From NCBI GenBank assembly GCA_946481225.1, contig CAMLNJ010000122.1, positions 1-7,729 of the forward strand: a DNA stretch of 7,729 bases. The letters are read 5' to 3'. Positions within the stretch are counted from its first letter, which is position 1; each line of letters begins with the position of its first letter. A model generated the notes under the pieces. That model saw only the letters and a list, made by a program, of their open reading frames with translations. It did not search any database and was not told the origin of the DNA. The stretch is from an uncultured Verrucomicrobiota bacterium. GTDB taxonomy: Bacteria > Verrucomicrobiota > Verrucomicrobiae > Opitutales > Opitutaceae. This document shows, piece after piece, positions 1 through 6,193 of the stretch. Made by a program: the position numbers and the translations under genes.

Positions 1-139
1 CTTCGGAGAACGGTGAATCGAACGCGCGGAAGCGGCGGATGTTTTCTGGCGGCGAGTCCGGATCCTCGACGGTGACGGTGCGCAACTTCCCGGTTGGGCC
101 GTCCTTTGCCAAGGCGGTGCCACTCCAAAATTCACGCAC
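1..139 (-). CDS. possible 5' part of an unrecognised gene running off the left edge
   Basis: One minus-strand frame stays open from about 187 to the window edge. From a GTG at 139-137 it reads VREFWSGTALAKDGPTGKL and then RTVTVEDPDSPPENIRRF, continuing to ...FDSPFSE at base 2. The part downstream of about residue 5 has the G/C-ending codons expected of a real gene in this genome, while codons upstream of 139 do not, which suggests the gene begins near here. Other possible starts in the same frame are GTG at 169 and 160 and TTG at 85, the last giving an N-terminus beginning RTVTVEDPDSP. There is no ATG and no Shine-Dalgarno sequence. I do not recognise the family. It could be chance coding potential in GC-rich DNA. 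Confidence 0.35.
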   Translation of the reverse strand, partial: MREFWSGTALAKDGPTGKLRTVTVEDPDSPPENIRRFRAFDSPFSE

Positions 140-483
140 GGTTTCCGCCGAAGAACGCACAACTCCCACCGCGTTCGCGGAGGGCGTATGGGATTTGGAT
201 CATCGGCCGCGGCCCAAGATCGAGGGCAGGCATGACCTCGATCAATATGGTCGCGAAGATCCGAACGAATCAGGGCGGCGGCCGTCCGGCCCCGATAATT
301 GAAGTGCGAGTGAAAGCTTCCGTCGCGTCGCTTGGTCTTGCCAAGGGGACGAGACGAGGCGTGATGACTTACGTCAGTTTGAATGTCCGGAAACTTCCTC
401 GGATTTCCTCGGGCAAGGTAGAACTCTGGGTGGAACCTTCTGTTTTTCCCAGGGCGCTCCTGGTTAAGTTTCTGGTTCTTAAG
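140..483. other. intergenic stretch upstream of tRNA-Arg, no convincing gene
   Basis: No frame here gives a protein that looks real. The plus-strand frames that stay open have poor codon patterns, and one runs straight into the tRNA. The part from about 300 to 483 is visibly less GC-rich than the rest of the window, as expected of non-coding DNA or a tRNA promoter region, but I see no clear -35/-10 pair. Small dyads are present: CTTGG (331-335) with CCAAG (341-345), and CTGGG (426-430) with CCCAG (448-452). Neither looks like a strong terminator. The stretch may also hold the promoter of the possible leftward gene at the window edge. Confidence 0.5.
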
Positions 484-559
484 GTCCCCGTAGCTCAAGT
501 GGATAGAGCGGTCGTTTCCTAAACGACTGATCCGTGTTCGACTCACGGCGGGGACACCA
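484..559 (+). tRNA. tRNA-Arg (anticodon CCU), CCA encoded
   Basis: A complete 76-nt cloverleaf can be folded by eye. The acceptor stem is GTCCCCG (484-490) with CGGGGAC (549-555), with discriminator A556 and an encoded CCA at 557-559. The D arm has stem GCTC/GAGC. The anticodon stem GTCGT (511-515) pairs perfectly with ACGAC (523-527) around the loop TTCCTAA, so the anticodon is CCU at 518-520, reading the Arg codon AGG. The T arm is CCGTG/CACGG around TTCGACT. AGG is expected to be a rare codon in GC-rich genomes, so this is a minor Arg isoacceptor. It lies about 90 bp upstream of aroC on the same strand. Confidence 0.97.
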
Positions 560-568
560 TTTCCGGGC

Positions 569-607
569 GCGTCGGGCGACGCCGGGCGCGAAAGGCGCTT
601 GGTTTTT
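569..607 (+). terminator. possible terminator after tRNA-Arg
   Basis: Just past the tRNA lie two short hairpins. The first is the perfect palindromic arm pair GCGTCG/CGACGC (569-574 and 577-582). The second is GCGC (586-589) with GCGC (595-598) around a GAAAG loop, followed by TTGGTTTTT (599-607). The T-rich tail after a GC stem resembles an intrinsic terminator, but the stem next to the T run has only 4 bp. It might instead be part of the aroC leader. Confidence 0.35.
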
Positions 608-650
608 GACCCTTGCGGCGCTCCGCCTCCCTCCCAACCTGCCTCGCACG

Positions 651-1745
651 ATGCCCAACAGCTTCGGACACCTTTTCCGCATCACCACCTGGGGCGAGAG
701 CCACGGTCCGGCCATCGGCGTGACCATCGACGGCTGCCCGCCTCGCCTGCCCATCGGCGCCGCCGAGATCCAGGCCGAGCTCGATCGCCGCCGCCCCGGT
801 CAGAGCGACATCAGCACCCCGCGCAAGGAGGCCGACACGGTCGAAATCCTCTCGGGCGTCTACGAGGGCATGACCACCGGCACCCCCATCTCGATGTTGG
901 TGCGCAACACGGACCAGCGTTCTTCCGCCTACAACGAGATGAAGGCGGCCTTCCGCCCCTCTCACGCCGACTTCACCTACCAGACCAAATACGGCATCCG
1001 CGACCCCAACGGCGGCGGTCGCAGCTCGGCGCGCGAGACCATCGGTCGCGTGGCCGCCGGCGCCATCGCGAAAAAAATCCTCGCGAGCGGCGGGCTCGAG
1101 ATTCGCGCCTACATCACGCGCATCCACGACATCGCCGCGCCCGTCGAATCGCTGGTCGAATTTCCCACGTTGGAGCAAATCGAGGCCACGGCGGTGCGTT
1201 GCCCGCACGGGGAGACCGCGGCGAAAATGATCGAGCGCATCAAGGCCGTGCGCAGCGAGGGCGACTCCGTCGGCGGCGTCATCCAGTGCCGCGTGCGCGG
1301 CGTGCCGGTCGGGCTCGGCGAACCCGTCTTCGACCGTCTCGAGGCCGATCTCGCCAAGGCCATGCTTTCGCTGCCCGCGACGAAGGGCTTCGAGATCGGG
1401 AGCGGCTTCGCGGGCGCCACCCTGCGCGGCTCCGAGCACAACGACCTTTTTGAAAACCGCGACGGACGCATCCGCACCGTCACCAACCGCTCCGGCGGCG
1501 TGCAGGGCGGCATCAGCAACGGCGAGGAACTGGTGTTCAACGTCGCCTTCAAGCCCACCGCCACGATCCTCCAGTCTCAGAAGACCGTCGATCTCGCCGG
1601 TCAGCCGACCGAGCTGATGGGCAAGGGCCGCCACGATCCCTGCGTCGTGCCGCGCGCCGTGCCGATCGTGGAGGCGATGACGGCGCTGGTGTTGCTCGAC
1701 CATTGGCTGCGCGACGCGGCGCAGAACCGGACCTTCGAATTCTGA
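651..1745 (+). CDS. aroC: chorismate synthase
   Basis: Converts 5-enolpyruvylshikimate 3-phosphate to chorismate, the last step of the shikimate pathway, in the cytoplasm using reduced FMN. The 364-residue product is normal for the family (E. coli about 361). Family signatures appear in order: GESHG with the invariant His18, RRRPGQ (47-51), RNTDQRS (85-91), RPSHADFTY (102-110) with His104, [10 protein letters not shown] (121-130), EGDSVGG (203-209), [14 protein letters not shown] (278-291) and [12 protein letters not shown] (325-336). All key residues are present, so it should be active. The start at 651 matches the family N-terminus ([19 protein letters not shown]). The frame is open upstream to a GTG at 534, but that lies inside the tRNA gene. 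There is no Shine-Dalgarno before the ATG. It appears monocistronic. Confidence 0.97.
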   Translation: MPNSFGHLFRITTWGESHGPAIGVTIDGCPPRLPIGAAEIQAELDRRRPGQSDISTPRKEADTVEILSGVYEGMTTGTPISMLVRNTDQRSSAYNEMKAAFRPSHADFTYQTKYGIRDPNGGGRSSARETIGRVAAGAIAKKILASGGLEIRAYITRIHDIAAPVESLVEFPTLEQIEATAVRCPHGETAAKMIERIKAVRSEGDSVGGVIQCRVRGVPVGLGEPVFDRLEADLAKAMLSLPATKGFEIGSGFAGATLRGSEHNDLFENRDGRIRTVTNRSGGVQGGISNGEELVFNVAFKPTATILQSQKTVDLAGQPTELMGKGRHDPCVVPRAVPIVEAMTALVLLDHWLRDAAQNRTFEF

Positions 1746-1762
1746 TCCGATCCCTTTCAACG

Positions 1763-1886
1763 CCGCGAATGGACGCGAACGAACACGAATGCCGGGTAAC
1801 CGACCCTGATCTCGCTCCGGCCCCGCGTCCGTCCGTCCGGGCCTTCGCCTTGGTTTTCCTTCGCGTCCGTTCGCGTTAATTCGCGG
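1763..1886. repeat. imperfect inverted repeat with arms of 10-nt CGCGAA-type units
   Basis: The gap between aroC and the CobW-like gene contains two 27-nt arms, 1763-1789 and 1860-1886, that are reverse complements at 23 of 27 positions. Each arm is itself a run of 10-nt units. The left arm reads CGCGAATGGA, CGCGAACGAA, CACGAATGCC. The right arm, read on the minus strand, gives CGCGAATTAA, CGCGAACGGA, CGCGAAGGAA. The 70-nt spacer is GC-rich and contains CGTCCGTCCGTCCGGGC near 1826-1842. The element sits directly after the aroC stop and 22 nt before the next start, so it could be a hairpin in the RNA, a protein-binding array, or a dispersed intergenic repeat. Confidence 0.7.
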
Positions 1887-1908
1887 TTTCCTTCCTCTTT
1901 TCTTTTCC

Positions 1909-2721
1909 ATGTCCGAAGTCGCCTCCGACCTTAGCCAACTTGTTTACGTGATCCTCGGCGCGCCCGGTTCGGGGCGGCGCGAGGTGTTGGCCGACCTCAT
2001 CGCGGACGGCCTCGATCCGGTGGAGGAGCGCGCGCACGTTTACCTGCCCGCCGGCGAGGCTCCTCAGGCGGAGGACGAGAAAATCGGGGCGACCTCCACC
2101 ACGCGCATGGCGTGGAACTCCGAGCTGCAACTTCTCGTCGCCGACGCGCCGCCGGCGGAGGCGACGCACATCTTTATCATGCTCGACGGCCGCGTGAATC
2201 CGGTCGACCAGCTCGAAGCGCTAAAGCCTTGGCTCGCCGCCCACTCGCTGCCCGTCGCGCGCATTCTCACGGTGGTGCATTGCCAGCTTTTGGAGAAGAA
2301 TCCGGCGCTCCAGCCCTGGTTCGACGCGTGTATCCACTTTTCCGACGTGGTGTTGCTCAACCGTCGCGAGGGCGTCGCGAACAAGTGGATGAGCGAGTTC
2401 CGTCGCCGCTACGAAGATCAATACATGCCTTGCGTGTTCGAGATGGTGAAGGCCGGTCGCGTGAAGAATCCCGTCGAAATCCTCGATTCGGTGGCGCGCC
2501 GCCTGAGCCAGTATTTCGATCCCACCGAATGGGACGACATCGACCTCGAGGGCGTCGAGATCGGCGAGTCGGACGACGAGGACGGCGAGAACGCGCGGCC
2601 GCTCGACAAGAGCGAACTCGACCCCGACGACCAACCGCCCGCCGAGCCCTGGCTCGAGCGCGACGCCGCCGGGCGTCGCAAGCAGCCGCTGCCGGATATC
2701 CGGAAATATCTCGGCGAGTAG
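1909..2721 (+). CDS. CobW/G3E P-loop GTPase-like protein with degenerate motifs
   Basis: The 270-residue protein has the outline of a CobW/HypB/UreG-type (G3E) P-loop protein. A hydrophobic strand leads into GAPGSGRR at 17-24, at the place of Walker A (GxxxxGKS/T). A second strand, HIFIMLDGRVNP (87-98), follows. FSDVVLLNRREGV (144-156) matches the CobW segment that normally reads ADVILLNKTDLV. Key residues differ: Walker A Lys and Ser/Thr are Arg23 and Arg24, and the guanine-specificity NKxD is NRRE (151-154). No CxCC metal motif is visible; the only Cys are 125, 141 and 175. The C-terminus from about 208 to 250 is strongly acidic (WDDIDLEGVEIGESDDEDGE). It may bind nucleotide weakly or not at all, so a metallochaperone role should not be assumed. 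The start has no Shine-Dalgarno; the leader is pyrimidine-rich. It converges with eda. Confidence 0.75.
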   Translation: MSEVASDLSQLVYVILGAPGSGRREVLADLIADGLDPVEERAHVYLPAGEAPQAEDEKIGATSTTRMAWNSELQLLVADAPPAEATHIFIMLDGRVNPVDQLEALKPWLAAHSLPVARILTVVHCQLLEKNPALQPWFDACIHFSDVVLLNRREGVANKWMSEFRRRYEDQYMPCVFEMVKAGRVKNPVEILDSVARRLSQYFDPTEWDDIDLEGVEIGESDDEDGENARPLDKSELDPDDQPPAEPWLERDAAGRRKQPLPDIRKYLGE

Positions 2722-2730
2722 CCAAAGCCG

Positions 2731-2774
2731 GAAAACAAAAAGCCGGGGCCCGCGAGGCCCCGGCTTTTGTTTTC
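2731..2774. terminator. strong bidirectional intrinsic terminator
   Basis: GCCGGGGCC (2742-2750) pairs with GGCCCCGGC (2756-2764) around a CGCGA loop. The stem extends through AAAA/TTTT and, past one bulged A, through GAAAAC/GTTTTC. A-rich and T-rich flanks on either side make it work as a Rho-independent terminator in both directions. It lies 9 bp after the CobW-like stop and 36 bp beyond the eda stop on the other strand, exactly where two convergent genes would share one terminator. Confidence 0.92.
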
Positions 2775-2810
2775 GCGGACAGAGCGCGGAAGGCGGCGCG
2801 GCGCGCGCGC

Positions 2811-3455
2811 TTACTTCGCGGTCGCGGCGGCGACGGCCTTCACGAAGGCCTGGGCCTTGGCGGTGATGGCGGCCCAGTTTTTCTCCTTGAGGGCCTTGGC
2901 CTCGACGAGCGAGCTCCCCGCCGCGGTGGCGAAGGCGCCGGCCTTGATGAATTCGCCGACATTCTCGGCGGTGACGCCGCCGGTGGGCACGAGCTCCACC
3001 TGGGGGAGGGGGGCCTTGAGCGACTTGATGTAGGCGGGGCCGAAGAACTCGGCGGGGAAAACCTTCGCGGCGTCGGCGCCGAGCTCCCACGCGTTGACCA
3101 CTTCGGTCGGGGTGAGCGCGCCGCAGAAGATCGGCACGGAGTAGCGCTGGCAGAGCTTGATCACCTCGGGACGCAGGGCCGGGGTCACGATGAACTTCGC
3201 GCCGGCGAGGATACCCGCGCGGGCGGTCTCGGCGTCCAGCACGGTGCCGAGGCCGAAGAGGAAGTTCGGGCGCTCGGCCGTCGCTTTTTCGAGCATCCGG
3301 ATCGCGCCGGGCGTGGTCATGGTGAGCTCGATGGAGGTGAGCCCGCCGGCGGCGAGGGCGTCGGAGCATTCGAGAAGGCCGTCCGGGCTCTCGGCGCGGA
3401 TGAGGGCGATGACTTTTTCGGTGCTCAGCTTCTGGAGGATGGCGGCTTTCTTCAT
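2811..3455 (-). CDS. eda: KDPG/KHG-type aldolase (Eda family)
   Basis: A class I aldolase that splits 2-keto-3-deoxy-6-phosphogluconate to pyruvate and glyceraldehyde 3-phosphate, the end of the Entner-Doudoroff and uronate routes. The 214 residues match family length (E. coli 213). Seen in order: VIALIR (15-20), IELTMTTPGA with Glu43 as the likely general acid/base, GLGTVLD (68-74), KFIVTPAL (87-94), KVFPAEFFGP with Lys131 as the Schiff-base lysine, and LVPTGGV (155-161). The frame stays open upstream to 3515, but family alignment favours MKKAAILQK at 3455. No Shine-Dalgarno precedes it. KDPG versus KDPGal substrate cannot be settled from sequence alone. It is divergent from a pectin lyase gene, which supports a role in galacturonate-derived sugar-acid breakdown. 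Confidence 0.92.
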   Translation of the reverse strand: MKKAAILQKLSTEKVIALIRAESPDGLLECSDALAAGGLTSIELTMTTPGAIRMLEKATAERPNFLFGLGTVLDAETARAGILAGAKFIVTPALRPEVIKLCQRYSVPIFCGALTPTEVVNAWELGADAAKVFPAEFFGPAYIKSLKAPLPQVELVPTGGVTAENVGEFIKAGAFATAAGSSLVEAKALKEKNWAAITAKAQAFVKAVAAATAK

Positions 3456-3535
3456 GGGGAAAGCCGCCAGCCAAGCGCGCCCGCGCCGGAGCGGCAATCC
3501 CGGCCCGAGCGACAACTATCTCACGCCAGCACGAA

Positions 3536-3575
3536 GCCGCCTCGGCTTGGGCGGCTCCGTGCGGAGACGCCGCCC
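3536..3575 (-). promoter_or_regulatory. mutually exclusive GC hairpins in the eda leader region
   Basis: The segment GGCGGC (3550-3555) can pair with GCCGCC at 3536-3541. Overlapping GGGCGG (3549-3554) can instead pair with CCGCCC at 3570-3575, stacked on CTCC/GGAG (3555-3558 and 3563-3566). The two folds share the same middle arm, so they exclude each other. That is the geometry of an attenuator, but short GC arms pair by chance easily in DNA of this composition, and there is no T run or leader peptide. Confidence 0.2.
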
Positions 3576-3602
3576 GCGCGCAAGCGCCTCGCAGATGGGG
3601 AT

Positions 3603-3613
3603 GTTACCGTAAC
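3603..3613. promoter_or_regulatory. candidate operator dyad GTTACCGTAAC
   Basis: A perfect 5-bp inverted repeat, GTTAC-C-GTAAC, sits near the middle of the divergent region, about 148 bp from the eda start and 178 bp from the lyase start. It is one of the few AT-containing spots in a very GC-rich stretch. GTTAC/GTAAC half-sites resemble those bound by some LacI- and GntR-family sugar regulators, which would suit a uronate-responsive gene pair. No regulator gene is in the window and only one copy was seen. Confidence 0.3.
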
Positions 3614-3790
3614 CTTCTTGCGGCATTGGAGTCGGCGGCGCGCCCGCCTTTTGTCCGCCCGTTTCGTGGCGGCGCTGTTTTCACCCCTTCATCCGGAAAC
3701 CGCGCCGCGCCCGGTTCTTTGCTTTTCGCCGCGCTCCGCCTCGCCCCGACCGCGCGGTTTCGGCCCGCCTTTTCCCGACCCCCAAAAAAC

Positions 3791-5977
3791 ATGACCCCGA
3801 AGAAACTGAAAGTGCTCTCCTGCCTCGCGGCCCTGGCTCTCCTGCCCGCCGCTTCCCACGCCCAGCGCAAGATGGAGAAGCTCGACCGCGGCGTCGTCGC
3901 CCTCCGCAACAGCTCCAGCGCCACCTGGATCAGCTGGCGCGTCCTCGGCCTCGACGCCTCCTCGACGACCTACAACCTCTACCGCTCCACCAACGGCGGC
4001 GCGGCGGTGAAGCTCAACGCCTCGCCCCTGACGGTGAGCAACTACGCCGACACCTCGGCCTCTTCCGCCAACGCCTACACCTACCACGTCCGCGCCGTCG
4101 TCGGCGGCGTCGAGCAGGCGCCCAGCGTTCCTTACACCATCCCGGTCAACGGCTCCTGGGAAATGGCCTTCCGCATCCCGCTTCGCAGCCTCCCCGATCA
4201 CGTCATCCACTTCACCTGGGTCGGCGATCTCGATGGCGATGGCGAATACGATTACGTGATCGACCGCCTGCCCACCACCGCCGGCGTCTCCCAGAAACTC
4301 GAGGCCTACACCCGCGGCGGCACCCTCCTCTGGGTGATCGATCTCGGCCCCAACAGCGTCAACCCCGACAACATCGAGCCCACGCCCAGCGCGGTCGACA
4401 TCGGCCACTGGGACGGGGTCACGGTCTACGACTTCGACGGCGACGGCCGCGCGGAAGTCGCGCTCCGCTCCGCCGACGGCGTCGTCTTCGGCAACGGCGC
4501 CACGCTCTCCGGCCTCGGCGCCAACGTCCAGGCGGTCTCCATCATCAACGGACTCACCGGCGCCGAGCGCGCCCGCGCCACCATCCCGACCGACTATCTC
4601 TCGGACGGCCCCATGGCCGCGCACTTCGGCGTCGCCTACCTCAACGGCACCACGCCGAGCCTCGTCGCGAAGCTCAAGAACCGCGTCGGCTCCGGCGGCT
4701 TCAACCTCATGACGCTCGCCTACGATTTCTCGAGCAACAACACGCTCGCTCAAAAATGGAAATGGTTGCGCGGCTCGACCGACGCGCCCGACAACCACCA
4801 GATCCGCATCTTCGACGTCGACCAAAACGGCACCGACGAGATCTGCGACGGCGGCTACTGCCTGAACGCCAACGGAACCTTCCGCTACAAAGTCGGCGGT
4901 TCCTCCGCCGGCGTCGTGCATGGCGACCGTTTCCACATCGGCGATCTCAACCCGGGCCGCGCCGGCCTCGAAGGCTTCGACATCCAGCAAAACAACGCCA
5001 ACGGGCTCCTCTACCTCGTCTACGACGCCTCCACCGGCGCCACCATCCGCGCCCACAGCGGAGCGATCGAGGATACCGCCCGCGGCACCGTCGCCGACAT
5101 CGACGCCTCGACCCCCGGCTTCGAATACTGGTCCTTTCACGGTTACCACCGCATCGACACCGGCGCGGTCGTGAACGCCGCCACTCCCTATCCCAACTTC
5201 CGCATCTGGTGGGACGGCGACGTGCTCAGCGAGACCCTCAACGACGGCAAAGTGGAGAAGTTCGACGCCGCGACCGCCGGCACCACCCGCCTCTTCACCG
5301 TCGGCAGCACCACGAGCGCCGGCGTCGGCGGCGTGACCAGCGACCGCGGCGCGCCCTTCTTCTACGGCGACATCGTCGGCGACTGGCGCGAGGAGATCAT
5401 CTCCGCGAGCGGCGACTACACGCAGCTCATCATCTGCACCACCAAGACGCCCACGACCACCCGGCTCTACACCCTCGCGCACAATCCGGCCTACCGCGCG
5501 GACATGACGGTGAAGGGCTACATGCAGTCGCACCAGCCCGACTACTTCCTCGGCAACGGCATGAGCGCGCCGGCCAACCCCAACATCGCCTACGTTCCCC
5601 TCGTGCTCCAGGCCGAGCTCAACACCACCGTGGCCGGCGGCGCCGTCGTCGCCAACAACCGTGGCGGCTACACCGGCGGCGGCTTCGTCGATTTCAACGG
5701 CAGCGGCGGTTATGCCGAATGGACGCGCGTCAACGGCGCCGGCGGCGGCTCGCGCACGCTCACCTTCCGCTACTCCAACGGCAGCGGCGTCACGCGTTCC
5801 GGTCTCCTCACCGTCAACGGCGTCTCGCAGGCCATCAGCTTCCCCGCGACCAGCGGCTGGACCTCCTGGGCCACGCTCGACGTGACGGTGGCCCTGAACC
5901 CCGCCGCGACCAACACCGTGCGCGTCCAGTCCAACGGCCAGGACCTCGCCAACATCGACTACATCGCGGTTCCCTGA
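3791..5977 (+). CDS. secreted PL11 rhamnogalacturonan lyase with C-terminal CBM35-like domain
   Basis: Beta-elimination cleavage of the rhamnogalacturonan I backbone outside the cytoplasm. The product has 728 residues. Residues 1-24 form a signal peptide (KK, hydrophobic core, ASHA cleavage site). Residues 28-118 are the PL11 N-terminal beta domain (KLDRGVVALRN, ISWRVLG, YNLYRS). The eight-bladed propeller region, about 120-600, carries the family marks DLDGDGEYD (146-154), DFDGDGRAE (214-222), DVDQNGTDE (342-350), HGDRFHIGDLNPGRAGLEGF (377-396), NFRIWWDGD (469-477), GDWREEI (530-536) and KGYMQSHQPDYFLG (575-588). The Asp-rich loops are Ca2+-binding type. Residues about 604-728 (QAELNTTVAGG... 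to ...NIDYIAVP) form a CBM35/CBM6-like carbohydrate-binding module, an addition to the ~600-residue YesW/YesX type. The start at 3791 is fixed by the signal peptide; no Shine-Dalgarno. Divergent from eda. Confidence 0.93.
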   Translation: MTPKKLKVLSCLAALALLPAASHAQRKMEKLDRGVVALRNSSSATWISWRVLGLDASSTTYNLYRSTNGGAAVKLNASPLTVSNYADTSASSANAYTYHVRAVVGGVEQAPSVPYTIPVNGSWEMAFRIPLRSLPDHVIHFTWVGDLDGDGEYDYVIDRLPTTAGVSQKLEAYTRGGTLLWVIDLGPNSVNPDNIEPTPSAVDIGHWDGVTVYDFDGDGRAEVALRSADGVVFGNGATLSGLGANVQAVSIINGLTGAERARATIPTDYLSDGPMAAHFGVAYLNGTTPSLVAKLKNRVGSGGFNLMTLAYDFSSNNTLAQKWKWLRGSTDAPDNHQIRIFDVDQNGTDEICDGGYCLNANGTFRYKVGGSSAGVVHGDRFHIGDLNPGRAGLEGFDIQQNNANGLLYLVYDASTGATIRAHSGAIEDTARGTVADIDASTPGFEYWSFHGYHRIDTGAVVNAATPYPNFRIWWDGDVLSETLNDGKVEKFDAATAGTTRLFTVGSTTSAGVGGVTSDRGAPFFYGDIVGDWREEIISASGDYTQLIICTTKTPTTTRLYTLAHNPAYRADMTVKGYMQSHQPDYFLGNGMSAPANPNIAYVPLVLQAELNTTVAGGAVVANNRGGYTGGGFVDFNGSGGYAEWTRVNGAGGGSRTLTFRYSNGSGVTRSGLLTVNGVSQAISFPATSGWTSWATLDVTVALNPAATNTVRVQSNGQDLANIDYIAVP

Positions 5978-6036
5978 CCCGAGGCGGTTGAATGATGCCG
6001 TCGCGCGTTAAAAGGCATGGCACCCGAGGCTGGTCG

Positions 6037-6085
6037 TGTAGGCCCGACCGGTGGTCGGGCAGCCAGGCCGGCGGCCTGGCCTACA
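6037..6085. repeat. REP-like double hairpin closed by an outer stem
   Basis: The 49-nt unit has an outer stem TGTAGG (6037-6042) with CCTACA (6080-6085). Inside are two 17-nt hairpins, each with a 7-bp stem and a 3-nt loop: CCCGACC-GGT-GGTCGGG (6043-6059) and CCAGGCC-GGC-GGCCTGG (6063-6079), separated by CAG. Every base except the loops and CAG is paired, giving a perfect three-way junction. The two hairpins are alike at 12 of 17 positions, and the stem differences are paired changes (C-G versus A-T; A-T versus G-C), so structure is kept while sequence varies. This is the form of bacterial REP/BIME-type extragenic palindromes, but only one copy is in the window. Confidence 0.8.
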
Positions 6086-6104
6086 GGGACCGGCCGGGCA
6101 GCCG

Positions 6105-6193
6105 GGGAAAGGGCACTGGGCCGGCGTTGCCCTCGGCGGCACGGGTCTTTGGCCCGCCTCCGCCTCGGTCGTCTCGGTCGAGTGCCCTTTCCC
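6105..6193. repeat. 89-nt element with 13-bp perfect inverted ends
   Basis: GGGAAAGGGCACT (6105-6117) is the exact reverse complement of AGTGCCCTTTCCC (6181-6193). The 63-nt interior has GGGCC (6118-6122) able to pair with GGCCC (6151-6155), a tandem 9-nt repeat containing CTCGGTCG (6164-6171 and 6173-6180), and CGCCTC repeated at 6155-6166. It begins 19 bp after the double hairpin and ends 52 bp before the next start. It could be a small non-autonomous mobile repeat, part of a larger composite repeat with its neighbour, or a structured leader. No clear target-site duplication flanks it. Confidence 0.65.

Larger units (their letters stand above)
3456..3790. other. divergent control region between eda and the PL11 lyase
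   Basis: This 335-bp gap must hold the promoters of both genes. No frame gives a credible protein. Visible items are a dyad GTTACCGTAAC (3603-3613), a set of alternative GC hairpins at 3536-3575, and a pyrimidine-rich stretch from about 3640 to 3790 that ends in CCCCCAAAAAAC just before the lyase ATG. On the eda side there are A/T-containing segments such as ACAACTATCTCAC (3512-3524), a possible -10 region on the minus strand (GATAGT), but I see no convincing -35 partner. The lyase frame is open upstream to 3626, but that part lacks a signal peptide and has no family similarity. Confidence 0.6.

Noticed and set aside
94..522. 142-codon plus-strand frame upstream of and into the tRNA
   Set aside because: Overlaps the first half of tRNA-Arg, and its codon choice does not match neighbouring genes.
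484..559. tRNA-Arg as an integration site for a genomic island
   Set aside because: The 3' end leads straight to aroC, no integrase is present, and no repeat of the tRNA 3' end was seen in the window.
534..650. N-terminal extension of aroC from a GTG at 534
   Set aside because: The extension begins within the tRNA and adds residues not seen in chorismate synthases; [10 protein letters not shown] at 651 is the family start.
543..1910. 455-codon open frame on the minus strand opposite aroC
   Set aside because: It is a mirror of the aroC codons in GC-rich DNA, rich in Arg, Ala and Gly, and overlaps a certain gene; no family likeness.
2112..3794. Long plus-strand frame spanning the end of the CobW-like gene, the terminator and eda
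   Set aside because: Runs through a strong terminator and antisense to eda; Arg/Gly-rich product without any motif.
3689..5533. 614-codon minus-strand open frame opposite the lyase gene
   Set aside because: Low-complexity Val/Gly/Ala/Asp product typical of an antisense shadow; the plus strand carries a clear PL11 protein.
5977..6030. 9-bp direct repeat ACCCGAGGC as a target-site duplication
   Set aside because: The copies (5977-5985 and 6022-6030) flank no recognisable element; the structured repeats lie outside them.
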